DNA from: Xanthobacteraceae bacterium
GTDB lineage: Bacteria; Pseudomonadota; Alphaproteobacteria; Rhizobiales; Xanthobacteraceae
Assembly (NCBI GenBank): GCA_030043175.1
Contig: JASHYD010000345.1
Coordinates: 1 to 5,195 of the forward strand
Length of the DNA: 5,195 nucleotides
Direction: 5' to 3'
In this document: one piece after another, positions 1 through 5,195 of the stretch
How the letters are laid out: every line of letters starts with the position of its first letter
Position numbering within the stretch: the stretch's first letter is position 1
Translations under genes and position numbers: made by a program
Notes under the pieces: generated by a model
Told to the model about the DNA's origin: nothing
What the model saw: only the letters and a program-made list of their open reading frames with translations
The model's database searches: none

Positions 1-1
1 G

Positions 2-211
2 ACGCTCAATCTGATGCAGCTGTTTCAGCAGCAATATAAGATTTTCGGCTCGTTCGGCGGCTCGATCGCAAATATCCGCACCGTGCTTGCCAAAATGGCT
101 GGCGGCCTCATGCCAGTGATCGACACCGAGGTCGCGCTTGCGGACTTCGAACGCGGCCTTGCGCGCCTAGAAACCCGGCAGGTGTTCGGCAAGGTCATCG
201 TGAATTTCTAG
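2..211 (+). CDS. Zinc-type alcohol dehydrogenase (MDR superfamily), C-terminal fragment; probable VLCFA-cluster adh
   Basis: The reading frame is open from the left edge and ends with TAG at 209-211, giving 69 residues of a C-terminus; the start lies outside the window. The fragment has the usual end of medium-chain dehydrogenases and quinone oxidoreductases: a QQQYKIFGSFGG segment near the start, a MAGGLMPVIDTEVALADFERGLARLE-like helix (first 20 residues MAGGLMPVIDTEVALADFER), and the closing strand VFGKVIVNF, equivalent to the GKIVL ending of the family. The zinc ligands and the Rossmann GxGxxG motif would be upstream and cannot be checked. A zinc-type dehydrogenase directly before an LpxL-type acyltransferase matches the adh-lpxXL end of the rhizobial acpXL cluster, where the dehydrogenase takes part in making the very-long-chain hydroxy fatty acid. 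The family is well supported. The pathway is inferred from one neighbour. Confidence 0.8.
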   Translation, partial: TLNLMQLFQQQYKIFGSFGGSIANIRTVLAKMAGGLMPVIDTEVALADFERGLARLETRQVFGKVIVNF

Positions 212-338
212 GGCGAACATATGGTTGAAAGGTTGCCGCGCCGCCCTTGCCCTCTCCCCGAAAGCTGCGCGATCCCGGTGAGTGGGAAACGGCCTCACGA
301 TAGGCTCCGCATCCCCCGCAACCGGTTCCCTTCCTACC

Positions 339-360
339 CCCTCCCGCATGCGGCGGAGGG
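339..360. repeat. Imperfect inverted repeat (hairpin) in the adh-acyltransferase spacer
   Basis: CCCTCC at 339-344 pairs with GGAGGG at 355-360 around a 10-nt loop that itself contains the palindrome GCATGC. No T-run follows, so it is not a standard rho-independent terminator. The C-rich surroundings (CCCTCTCCCC near 246-255 and CCCCCTCCC near 338-345) suggest a worn copy of a dispersed intergenic repeat. That origin is a guess without a genome comparison. Confidence 0.4.
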
Positions 361-371
361 CAGCGAGGACC

Positions 372-395
372 TTTCCCCAACGAGGTGTGGGGAAG
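372..395. repeat. Hairpin with 7-bp perfect stem upstream of the acyltransferase
   Basis: TTCCCCA at 373-379 is the exact reverse complement of TGGGGAA at 388-394, with an 8-nt loop; a T-G wobble at 372/395 extends the stem to 8 pairs. It ends 47 nt before the GTG start of the acyltransferase and has no following T-run. It could slow or protect a transcript running from adh into the acyltransferase, or be part of a dispersed repeat together with the hairpin at 339-360. The pairing is visible; the role is not. Confidence 0.4.
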
Positions 396-432
396 CAGTT
401 CCCGCTCGACATTATCGAATAAGATACTAAGC

Positions 433-436
433 GGAG
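433..436 (+). promoter_or_regulatory. Ribosome binding site that supports a GTG start
   Basis: GGAG (within GCGGAG, 431-436) lies 6 nt before the GTG at 443. This supports GTG as the start of the acyltransferase. There is no in-frame ATG nearby: the next in-frame Met is residue 51, inside the conserved part of the protein. Confidence 0.65.
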
Positions 437-442
437 CACGTT

Positions 443-1369
443 GTGCCGAAGACCTGGAAGCAATTCCGCCGGCTCGCGTTCGATCGGGTCAAGCAGGCGG
501 TGGACGCTGTGGCTGGACGGAGTGCAGCGCTGCTGCTCGCCGGCATCCACCGCTGCGACCGCGTTGGCGTCAGCAACATCGCGGGAGCCTTGATGCGCAG
601 GCTGGGGCCGTGGCTGCCCGAGCACCGCACCGGCCGCGACAACCTGCGAGCTGCCTTTCCGAACAAGAGCGACACCGAGATCGAAACCATTCTGCGCGGC
701 GTGTGGGATAATCTCGGCCGCGTCGCAGCAGAGATCCCCCATCTCGATCACATCTGCTCCGGCGACCCCTACAAGCGCACGTTCATAGACTATACGCCGC
801 AATGCATTGCGCGCTTCAATCAACTGAAAACCGAACGAAAGCCCGGCGTGGTTTTCGCCGCCCATCTGGCCAATTGGGAACTGCCGGCCGTCATCGCGGC
901 GAGCGACGGGCTCGATTCGGTCGTTCTTTACCGTCGCCCCAATCTCGGCGCCGTCGCGGATGCCGTGATCGCGCTGCGCAAGGGGCTCATGGGGGAACTG
1001 GTGCCCTCGAGCATGGGAGCGCCGGTGGCGCTCGCCCGCGCTCTGCAGCAAGGCCGGCTGGTAGCCATGCTGGTCGACCAGCATTATACGCGCGGTGTTA
1101 ACGTGACCTTCTTCGGGCGCACGTGTAAGGCCAATCCGCTCATCGCGATGCTGGCGCGTGAGATCGAATGTCCGATCTACGGCACGCGGGTGATCCGGCT
1201 GCCGGGCAACCGGTTTCGGGGCGAGATCAGCAGCGAAGTCAAGCCCGTGCGCGACGCGGACGGACGCATCGACGTGCGCGGCACCATGCAGGCGATCACC
1301 GACGTGATTGAGGGCTGGGTCCGCGAGCACCCGGAGCAATGGCTGTGGGTACACCGGAGGTGGCGATAG
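443..1369 (+). CDS. lpxXL: LpxL/HtrB-family lipid A acyltransferase, probable VLCFA transferase LpxXL
   Basis: The 308-residue product has the usual length of the LpxL/HtrB/LpxM lysophospholipid acyltransferase family, inner-membrane enzymes that move an acyl chain from acyl carrier protein to lipid A. The catalytic HX4E motif is present as HLANWE (H141, E146) after the strand PGVVFAA. Other family signatures are NLRAAFP (67-73), YRRPNL near 163-168, the MLVDQ block with FFGR downstream (209-226), and the closing EQWLWVHRRW (298-307). The N-terminus carries only a modest hydrophobic stretch (about 22-36), which may be the membrane anchor. The start is GTG with GGAG 6 nt upstream. It follows a zinc-type dehydrogenase in the same direction, the order seen at the end of rhizobial acpXL clusters, where LpxXL adds the 27-hydroxyoctacosanoyl-type chain. 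Family membership is near certain. The VLCFA specificity is inferred from context; an ordinary lauroyl or myristoyl transferase is the alternative. Confidence 0.88.
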   Translation: MPKTWKQFRRLAFDRVKQAVDAVAGRSAALLLAGIHRCDRVGVSNIAGALMRRLGPWLPEHRTGRDNLRAAFPNKSDTEIETILRGVWDNLGRVAAEIPHLDHICSGDPYKRTFIDYTPQCIARFNQLKTERKPGVVFAAHLANWELPAVIAASDGLDSVVLYRRPNLGAVADAVIALRKGLMGELVPSSMGAPVALARALQQGRLVAMLVDQHYTRGVNVTFFGRTCKANPLIAMLAREIECPIYGTRVIRLPGNRFRGEISSEVKPVRDADGRIDVRGTMQAITDVIEGWVREHPEQWLWVHRRWR

Positions 1370-1536
1370 CCTTCCTGGCCCGGCAGGCCTTGAATCGACA
1401 AAAACACTTGGGCCATCACGTCCGTCGCGCAGCGCAGATCGATCGATTGGTGGTAAAGCCAGGCGTGCCGACTGCGCGGCCTTTGCCCACTCCACAGTTC
1501 GCGCAATATGGTTCGAACTTCGAGCCGCTCTGTTAG

Positions 1537-2952
1537 ATGGACGATCTCTTCATGAACCCCATCCACGACCTCACCGCCCAGGCACTTTCGTCGGCCTATC
1601 GCGCCAAAGAGCTTTCTCCTGTGGAAGTGACGAGGGCGGCACTCGCCCGCGTCGCCGCGTGGGACACGAAGATCAATGCCATGTACGTGGTTAGTGAGGT
1701 GAGCGCGCTTGCCCAAGCGGCGGCTTCGGAAGCGCGCTGGCGCGCTGGCGCGCCGTTGAGCGCGCTTGACGGGGTGCCGATTACCATCAAGGACAACATC
1801 GTCGTGAAAGGCTTTGCGACGCCGGTCGGCACGGCAGCCGGCGACATGACGCTGGCCGCAGATGACGCGCCGCCGTCCGCCCGCGTGCGCGAGGCTGGTT
1901 GCGTCATCCTCGGCAAGACCACCATGCCGGATTACGGCATGCTGGCGTCCGGCGTCTCGAGTCTGCATGGCATCACCCGCAATCCCTGGAATCTGAGGCG
2001 AAATGCCGGCGGATCGAGTTCAGGCGCCGGTGCGTCGTTGGTCGCCGGCTACGCGCCGCTCGCGCTCGGCACAGATATCGGCGGCTCGGTGCGCTTACCG
2101 GCGGCCTATAACGGGGTCTTCGCCCTGAAGCCTTCGCTCGGACGCGTACCGGTCTATCCGCCGTATCTCGGCCGCGTGGTCGGCCCGATGACCCGCACGG
2201 TCGCGGATGCGGCACTGTTAATGACGGCGCTGACGAAGCCCGACGCGCGCGACTATATGGCCTTGCCATACCAGGAGGTCGATTGGCCACGCGTGGTTGA
2301 AGACGGCACCCGAAGCGAGCTTGAGGGCAAGAAGCTCGGACTGCTCCTCGATATCGGAGCGGGCCTTGCGCCGCAGCCCGCAGTCCGCGCCGCCATCGCG
2401 GCGGCCGCAAGAGCATTCGAGAGCTCGGGCGCCGTCGTCGAGCCTGTCACGCCGTTTTTGAACGCAGAAATCGCCGCCGGCATCGACGCTTTCTTTCAGG
2501 CCCGCCTGCTCGCGGAATTCCAGCTCCTGCCGCCGGAGCGTCAGGAGAAGGTGTTGCCGTTTATCGCGGCCTGGTGCCGCCGAGCCGAGACATTGAGCGC
2601 GGTCGATGCAGCGCGCAACCTCGCGCTCGTGATGTTGATGCGCGAGAAAGCCGTTGCGGCGACCGAACCTTATGATTTCCTCATTGCGCCGACCTCACCG
2701 ATCACCGCCTATGGGGCCGAGGAAGCGACGCCCGGCAATGATCCGGCGCATCCGTTCGAGCATATTGCCTTCACGGCGCCGTTCAACATGTCGGAACAAC
2801 CTGCCGCCTCGATTTGCGCCGGCTACGATGCCGACGGAATGCCGATCGGATTGCAGATTATAGGGCACCGCTTCGATGACGTCGGCGTGTTGCGCATGGC
2901 GCATGCCTACGAGAAGATGCGACCGCCGCAACGAGCTTGGCCCGAGAGCTGA
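1537..2952 (+). CDS. Amidase signature family hydrolase (substrate unknown)
   Basis: This 471-residue protein is a full-length amidase-signature enzyme, a cytoplasmic-type family that hydrolyses amide bonds with a Ser-cisSer-Lys triad. All three residues are visible: K85 in TIKDN, S160 in NAGGSSSGAGAS, and S184 in GTDIGGSVRLPA. The spacings K85-S160 (75) and S160-S184 (24) equal those of fatty acid amide hydrolase (K142/S217/S241). Other family blocks are LDGVPITIKDN (78-87), ALKPSLGRVP, VVGPMTRTVADAALL, and the C-terminal DGMPIGLQIIG (433-443). There is no signal peptide. No sequence feature fixes the substrate. It has no partner GatC or GatB, and the C-terminal part is not obviously GatA-like, so an indoleacetamide, aryl or aliphatic amidase role is equally open. 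The first ATG (1537) directly follows a TAG stop and lacks a good ribosome binding site. The second in-frame ATG at 1552 (MNPIHDLTA) is a realistic alternative start. It lies 167 bp after the acyltransferase and need not share its transcript. Confidence 0.92.
   Translation: MDDLFMNPIHDLTAQALSSAYRAKELSPVEVTRAALARVAAWDTKINAMYVVSEVSALAQAAASEARWRAGAPLSALDGVPITIKDNIVVKGFATPVGTAAGDMTLAADDAPPSARVREAGCVILGKTTMPDYGMLASGVSSLHGITRNPWNLRRNAGGSSSGAGASLVAGYAPLALGTDIGGSVRLPAAYNGVFALKPSLGRVPVYPPYLGRVVGPMTRTVADAALLMTALTKPDARDYMALPYQEVDWPRVVEDGTRSELEGKKLGLLLDIGAGLAPQPAVRAAIAAAARAFESSGAVVEPVTPFLNAEIAAGIDAFFQARLLAEFQLLPPERQEKVLPFIAAWCRRAETLSAVDAARNLALVMLMREKAVAATEPYDFLIAPTSPITAYGAEEATPGNDPAHPFEHIAFTAPFNMSEQPAASICAGYDADGMPIGLQIIGHRFDDVGVLRMAHAYEKMRPPQRAWPES
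1732..1754 (+). repeat. 8-bp tandem repeat inside the amidase gene
   Basis: GCGCGCTG occurs at 1732-1739 and again at 1740-1747, followed by a partial third copy GCGCGCC at 1748-1754. It encodes ARWRAGAP, residues 66-73, between helix 2 and the catalytic Lys block. The unit length is not a multiple of three, so gain or loss of one copy would break the reading frame. Confidence 0.75.
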
Positions 2953-3427
2953 ATTTTTACCCCCGGCCTCTCTTCGCCATTAAAGCAAAGCGCTTGGCTC
3001 TGTTCGGACCCGCCGCGCGACTCCACATTCGGGGTCAGCTGATTCAATGAGCTGGGTGCCGGCTTAAGCCTTCAAAGCAGCCGGTCCTGGCCCTCATCAT
3101 TAGCATGAGGATGCAGCCCGAAGGTTTCGTCTAGCCAAGGTTGCGGTTGCGGTGACGCCAAGTCGCATATTCCAGTATCGGCAGGGCTTCTCGCCAATTT
3201 TAATTCCGGATAATGCGGCCTGGATGGTGTGCCGTCTAACTACTACTCCTGATAGGGATGGTCGTGGCGCTCCTGCGCCGGCTCCTAAGATCCCTTCGAC
3301 TTCCCACCCATCGTCGGCATCCAGAACCGCTCTTTCTGGCCCCAAATTAGTCACGCTGATGGGGTTTACACGGTTTTTACTGGGCGGACCAGGAGCGGGG
3401 CGGTTTCGGTCGAGGGAGAAAACTCTC
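2953..3427. other. 475-bp intergenic region without a convincing gene
   Basis: No protein family is recognisable on either strand. Open frames exist on both: one on the plus strand runs in frame into the SH3b gene from 3152, and one on the minus strand runs from 3579 down to 3100. Third codon positions in the minus frame over about 3110-3370 are only about half G/C, unlike the clear G/C preference of the flanking genes. Visible small structures are the palindromes AAGCGCTT (2988-2995) and GGCTTAAGCC (3061-3070), a 6-bp stem CCTCAT/ATGAGG (3092-3110), and a 5-bp stem GGCGC/GCGCC with a TCCT loop (3266-3279). GATAAT at 3209-3214 resembles a -10 box but has no good -35 partner. The promoter of the downstream gene should lie in this region, but I cannot place it. 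Confidence 0.6.
3413..3418 (+). promoter_or_regulatory. Ribosome binding site that sets the SH3b gene start at 3428
   Basis: AGGGAG at 3413-3418 stands 9 nt before the ATG at 3428. This site and the signal peptide that begins exactly at this ATG show that the open frame extending upstream to 3152 is not part of the protein. Confidence 0.75.
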
Positions 3428-4171
3428 ATGCCTTTCCATTCCAAGACGCTCAGCGCGGCGCTGAGCATCATTGCGGCCGCGGCCGTGACCGCGCCCGGCC
3501 ATGCGCAACAAAGTCCACCTGCCGCCGGGCAGGAAGGGGCACCGAATGTGAGCCCGCAAGCCCCGGCCACGGGAGCCACTCAGGCGCCGGTTCGCGGTGG
3601 TCGCGCAAAGTCTGCCGCAGTCATCGCGAGCGTCAATTTACGCAGCGGACCCGGAACGGACCAGGAGATCATCGCAACTATTCCGGCTGGAAGCAGGGTG
3701 CAGGTCGACGGTTGCACCGGCGAGTGGTGCGAGGTGACGTGGAATGGACAAAGCGGGTATGCGATCGCCCGCAACCTCAGCATCGGTGCGCCGCGCCAGG
3801 CGAGACCCTACGGGCCGCGACCCGGTTATGCCGGGGGCTATGGACCTGAGCCAGGTTACTCGGGGGGCTATGGACCGCAGCCCGGCGCGGGGGGCTATGG
3901 ACCGCAGCCCGGCACGGGAGGCTACGGACCGCAGCCCGGCGCGGGAGGCTACGGACCGCAGCCCGGCGCGGGAGGTTATGGGCCGCAGCGCGGTTACTCG
4001 CAGGGATATGGACCTGAGCCAGGTTACTCGGGGGGCTATGGACCTGAGCCGCCGGCCGTCTATCAAGGGCCCGGCTACTATTCGCCGCCCGCCGTCGTGT
4101 ATGGCCCGACCTATTACGGACCGGGGGTCTATTATGGCCCCGGCTGGGGTTGGCGAAGAGGGTGGTGGTAG
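3428..4171 (+). CDS. Exported SH3b-domain protein with Tyr-Gly-Pro repeats
   Basis: The 247-residue product begins with a signal peptide: Lys6, a hydrophobic core (LSAALSIIAAAAVTA, 8-22), and a likely cleavage site GHA|QQ after residue 26. An Ala/Pro/Gln-rich linker (27-60) leads to one bacterial SH3 (SH3_3-type) domain at about 63-117, recognised by VNLRSGPGTDQEIIATIPAG (69-88), the GEWCEVTW strand and the closing GQSGYAIARNL. Two cysteines in this domain (C96, C101) could form a disulphide in the periplasm. Residues 128-208 are tandem YGP repeats, and 209-247 are Tyr/Gly/Pro/Trp-rich, ending GWRRGWW. SH3b domains of this type usually bind cell-wall or other surface ligands; the partner here is unknown. 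The start at 3428 is chosen for its ribosome binding site and signal peptide. The gene stands alone between unrelated neighbours and converges on the SDR gene. The domain call is firm; the biological role is not known. Confidence 0.9.
   Translation: MPFHSKTLSAALSIIAAAAVTAPGHAQQSPPAAGQEGAPNVSPQAPATGATQAPVRGGRAKSAAVIASVNLRSGPGTDQEIIATIPAGSRVQVDGCTGEWCEVTWNGQSGYAIARNLSIGAPRQARPYGPRPGYAGGYGPEPGYSGGYGPQPGAGGYGPQPGTGGYGPQPGAGGYGPQPGAGGYGPQRGYSQGYGPEPGYSGGYGPEPPAVYQGPGYYSPPAVVYGPTYYGPGVYYGPGWGWRRGWW
3809..4051 (+). repeat. In-frame tandem repeat array, 27- and 30-bp units
   Basis: Tyr-Gly-Pro codons start at 3809, 3839, 3869, 3896, 3923, 3950, 3977, 4007 and 4037. The unit lengths are therefore 30, 30, 27, 27, 27, 27, 30 and 30 bp, plus a partial last unit. 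Four central 9-residue units read YGPQPG[A/T]GG; the flanking 10-residue units read YGP[E/Q/R][P/R]GY[A/S][G/Q]G. The 38-bp stretch at 3839-3876 is repeated without a mismatch at 4007-4044, 168 bp apart (56 codons). All unit lengths are multiples of three, so copy changes keep the frame. The near-identity of the central units suggests recent expansion. Confidence 0.93.
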
Positions 4172-4222
4172 GGTCTATTCGCGAACGTCCAGCGGCTCGG
4201 AAATTCTGCAAGACCTTGGCGC

Positions 4223-4240
4223 GCCCGCGCACGCGCGGGC
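4223..4240 (+). terminator. Possible terminator hairpin after the SH3b gene
   Basis: GCCCGCG (4223-4229) pairs perfectly with CGCGGGC (4234-4240) around the loop CACG, 51 nt after the SH3b stop codon. The stem is very stable, but no T-run follows on either strand. It may therefore be a Rho-assisted 3' end or an mRNA-protecting hairpin rather than an intrinsic terminator. Confidence 0.35.
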
Positions 4241-4507
4241 ACTTGAGATCGCGTGCACAGGTTCTCGCCTGAACGACGACCGGGTTCGTGCCCGATGTGA
4301 TCTCGAGGATGATCGGCCACCCGGCACTCGTCATACGCACCTGGGACCATTGCAAAACGAAAACGAAGAGAAGAGATACGTCGCCGCGAGATATCGGAGT
4401 GCTCTTTTGCGAGCCGCGACATTTGTCGCATTACCGGAAGCTTGCATAGCGCCATTTGAGGGGAGGTAAGCCGCAGAGATTCAGCACCCCTGTCCCTTCG
4501 GTTGCTG

Positions 4508-4520
4508 ATCACGACGTGAT
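4508..4520. repeat. 13-bp palindrome just past the SDR stop codon
   Basis: ATCACG (4508-4513) and CGTGAT (4515-4520) are exact reverse complements around a single A. The site begins 6 nt beyond the end of the SDR gene on its 3' side. As RNA it would give a 5-bp stem with a GAC-type triloop, weak for a terminator and without a T-run. As DNA it could be a dimeric protein site, but its position between two 3' ends argues against an operator. Confidence 0.35.
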
Positions 4521-4526
4521 GAAATC

Positions 4527-5195
4527 CTAACGATGCACCCCCAGCGCGGCGGACAGGCCGCCATCCACCGCCAGCACCGCGCCGGTGATATATGACGCGG
4601 CAGGCGACATCAGAAACGCCACCGTCGCCGCGATCTCTTCCGGCACTGCGAAGCGGCGCGCTGGAATCTGGTCCTCCATGGTGCCGCGGAACTTCGCGTA
4701 GGGCGCGAGCATTTCGGTGTCGATGAAACCAGGCGCCACGTAATTCACGGTGACCCCGGTGCGCGCGACCTCGATCGCGAGCGTGCGCGCATAGGCGAGC
4801 AGCGCGGCCTTGGACGCCGCATAGGCGGCGTTGCCCTGGTTTGCTTGCAGCGCCGTCACCGAGCCAATCGCGACGACACGCCCGTCCCGGGCGCGCATCA
4901 TCGGGCGCACGAGCGCGTTCGCGAGGCGGGTAAACGACCAGTAATTGACCTGCATGGCGACCTCGGCCTTGCCCTGGTCCATCATCATCGCGAGGGCGTC
5001 GTAGGTGTGGCCGGCATTGTGCACGAAGCCGCCAAAGCGCGTGTCGTCGCCAAACTTTGCCGTGAACGCCGCGACGGCGTCGCGGTCCGAGAGGTCGATC
5101 CGCAGCGCCAGGAAATTCTGCTGCGGGTAGGCCGCAGCGAGTGCCTTGACGGAAGCCTCGGCGGCATCGCCGGACGAACTGTATGTGAGAGTCAC
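4527..5195 (-). CDS. FabG-like short-chain dehydrogenase/reductase, N-terminus missing
   Basis: The frame is open to the right edge and stops with TAG (complement of 4527-4529), leaving 222 residues. It is a classical SDR that would use NAD(P)H to reduce a keto group, as in 3-oxoacyl-ACP reductases. Numbering from the edge, the parts seen are the IDL acidic segment (33-35), HNAG (59-62, where most members have NNAG), the active-site N84, S112 in AIGSVTA, and Y125/K129 in YAASK, completing the tetrad. VAPGFIDTEM (153-162) and ITGAVLAVDGGL (203-214) are the usual C-terminal blocks. The TGxxxGIG cofactor loop is absent only because the first roughly 25-35 residues lie outside the window. The GTG at the very edge is probably an internal Val codon of a VTLTYSSSGD strand, not the start. 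The substrate is not shown by the sequence; a fatty-acid or polyketide reductase role is the likeliest reading. It converges on the SH3b gene. Confidence 0.9.
   Translation of the reverse strand: MTLTYSSSGDAAEASVKALAAAYPQQNFLALRIDLSDRDAVAAFTAKFGDDTRFGGFVHNAGHTYDALAMMMDQGKAEVAMQVNYWSFTRLANALVRPMMRARDGRVVAIGSVTALQANQGNAAYAASKAALLAYARTLAIEVARTGVTVNYVAPGFIDTEMLAPYAKFRGTMEDQIPARRFAVPEEIAATVAFLMSPAASYITGAVLAVDGGLSAALGVHR

Larger units (their letters stand above)
4172..4526. other. 355-bp convergent spacer between SH3b and SDR genes
   Basis: No recognisable gene is present. The stretch holds a strong GC hairpin (4223-4240), a purine-rich A/G tract (about 4355-4378), a 5-bp stem GCGAC/GTCGC with an ATTT loop (4416-4429), a ribosome-binding-like GAGGGGAGG (4458-4466) with no start codon after it, and an inverted repeat at 4508-4520. 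The minus strand from 4334 down to about 4200 has an open frame with a coding-like base pattern but no family resemblance that I recognise. Confidence 0.6.

Noticed and set aside
406..428. Promoter for the acyltransferase (TCGACA at 406-411 with a -10-like GATACT)
   Set aside because: The spacing is about 11 bp, far from the 16-18 needed, and no better -10 box is present at the right distance.
1374..1387. CCTG/CAGG inverted repeat just after the acyltransferase stop, as a terminator
   Set aside because: The stem is only 4 bp and no T-run follows.
167..1495. Long minus-strand open frame (442 codons) opposite the acyltransferase
   Set aside because: It is antisense to a clearly conserved enzyme, shows no domain, and is rich in Arg, Ala and Pro as expected of a shadow frame in GC-rich DNA.
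1339..1536. Small plus-strand frame between the acyltransferase and amidase
   Set aside because: No recognisable protein; its start lies inside the acyltransferase C-terminus and there is no ribosome binding site of note.
3152..3427. N-terminal extension of the SH3b protein to an earlier start
   Set aside because: A signal peptide and a well-placed AGGGAG site both begin the protein at 3428; the upstream codons lack the G/C third-position preference of the gene.
3100..3579. Minus-strand frame of 159 codons
   Set aside because: It overlaps the SH3b signal-peptide region, has no family resemblance and near-random third positions. It is kept only as a note on the intergenic region.
3638..4355. 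Minus- and plus-strand repetitive frames across the Tyr-Gly-Pro array
   Set aside because: Their repeats (for example RSIAPRAGL on the minus strand) are by-products of the 27- and 30-bp DNA period of the real gene.
4458..4466. GAGGGGAGG as a ribosome binding site for a small gene
   Set aside because: No ATG, GTG or TTG follows at a usable distance; the first is TTG at about 4502.

Overview
The window looks like chromosomal DNA of a GC-rich alphaproteobacterium, most likely a Bradyrhizobium, Rhodopseudomonas or Afipia relative. The reasons are the strong G/C preference at third codon positions in the main genes, a gene pair that matches the end of the rhizobial very-long-chain fatty acid (VLCFA) lipid A cluster, and a secreted SH3b protein with a Gly/Tyr/Pro/Trp-rich tail of a kind common in this group. 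The genus is inferred from gene content and composition only.

Layout: (1) 2-211 (+) is the C-terminal end of a zinc-type alcohol dehydrogenase (MDR superfamily). (2) 212-442 is a non-coding spacer with two hairpins. (3) 443-1369 (+) is a complete LpxL/HtrB-type lipid A acyltransferase starting at GTG, probably LpxXL, which places a VLCFA on lipid A. (4) 1537-2952 (+) is a complete amidase-signature hydrolase with its full Lys-Ser-Ser triad. (5) 2953-3427 is a 475-bp stretch with no convincing gene and a composition unlike its neighbours. (6) 3428-4171 (+) is an exported SH3b protein with a tandem array of 9- and 10-residue Tyr-Gly-Pro repeats. (7) 4172-4526 is a convergent spacer with short inverted repeats and a minus-strand stretch that looks weakly coding. 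(8) 4527-5195 (-) is a FabG-like short-chain dehydrogenase/reductase whose N-terminus lies beyond the right edge.

How the genes relate: the dehydrogenase and acyltransferase are plausibly the last two members of the acpXL-fabZ-fabF-fabF-adh-lpxXL cluster that makes and attaches the C26-C30 hydroxy fatty acid of rhizobial outer-membrane lipid A. The amidase and the SH3b protein show no functional link to it. The SDR is transcribed towards the SH3b gene and belongs to a unit entering from the right. I see no mobile element, CRISPR array, tRNA or rRNA, and no clear sign of a new multi-gene system. The most unusual element is the repeat array in the SH3b gene, which is bracketed by a 38-bp perfect direct repeat and so could change length in frame.
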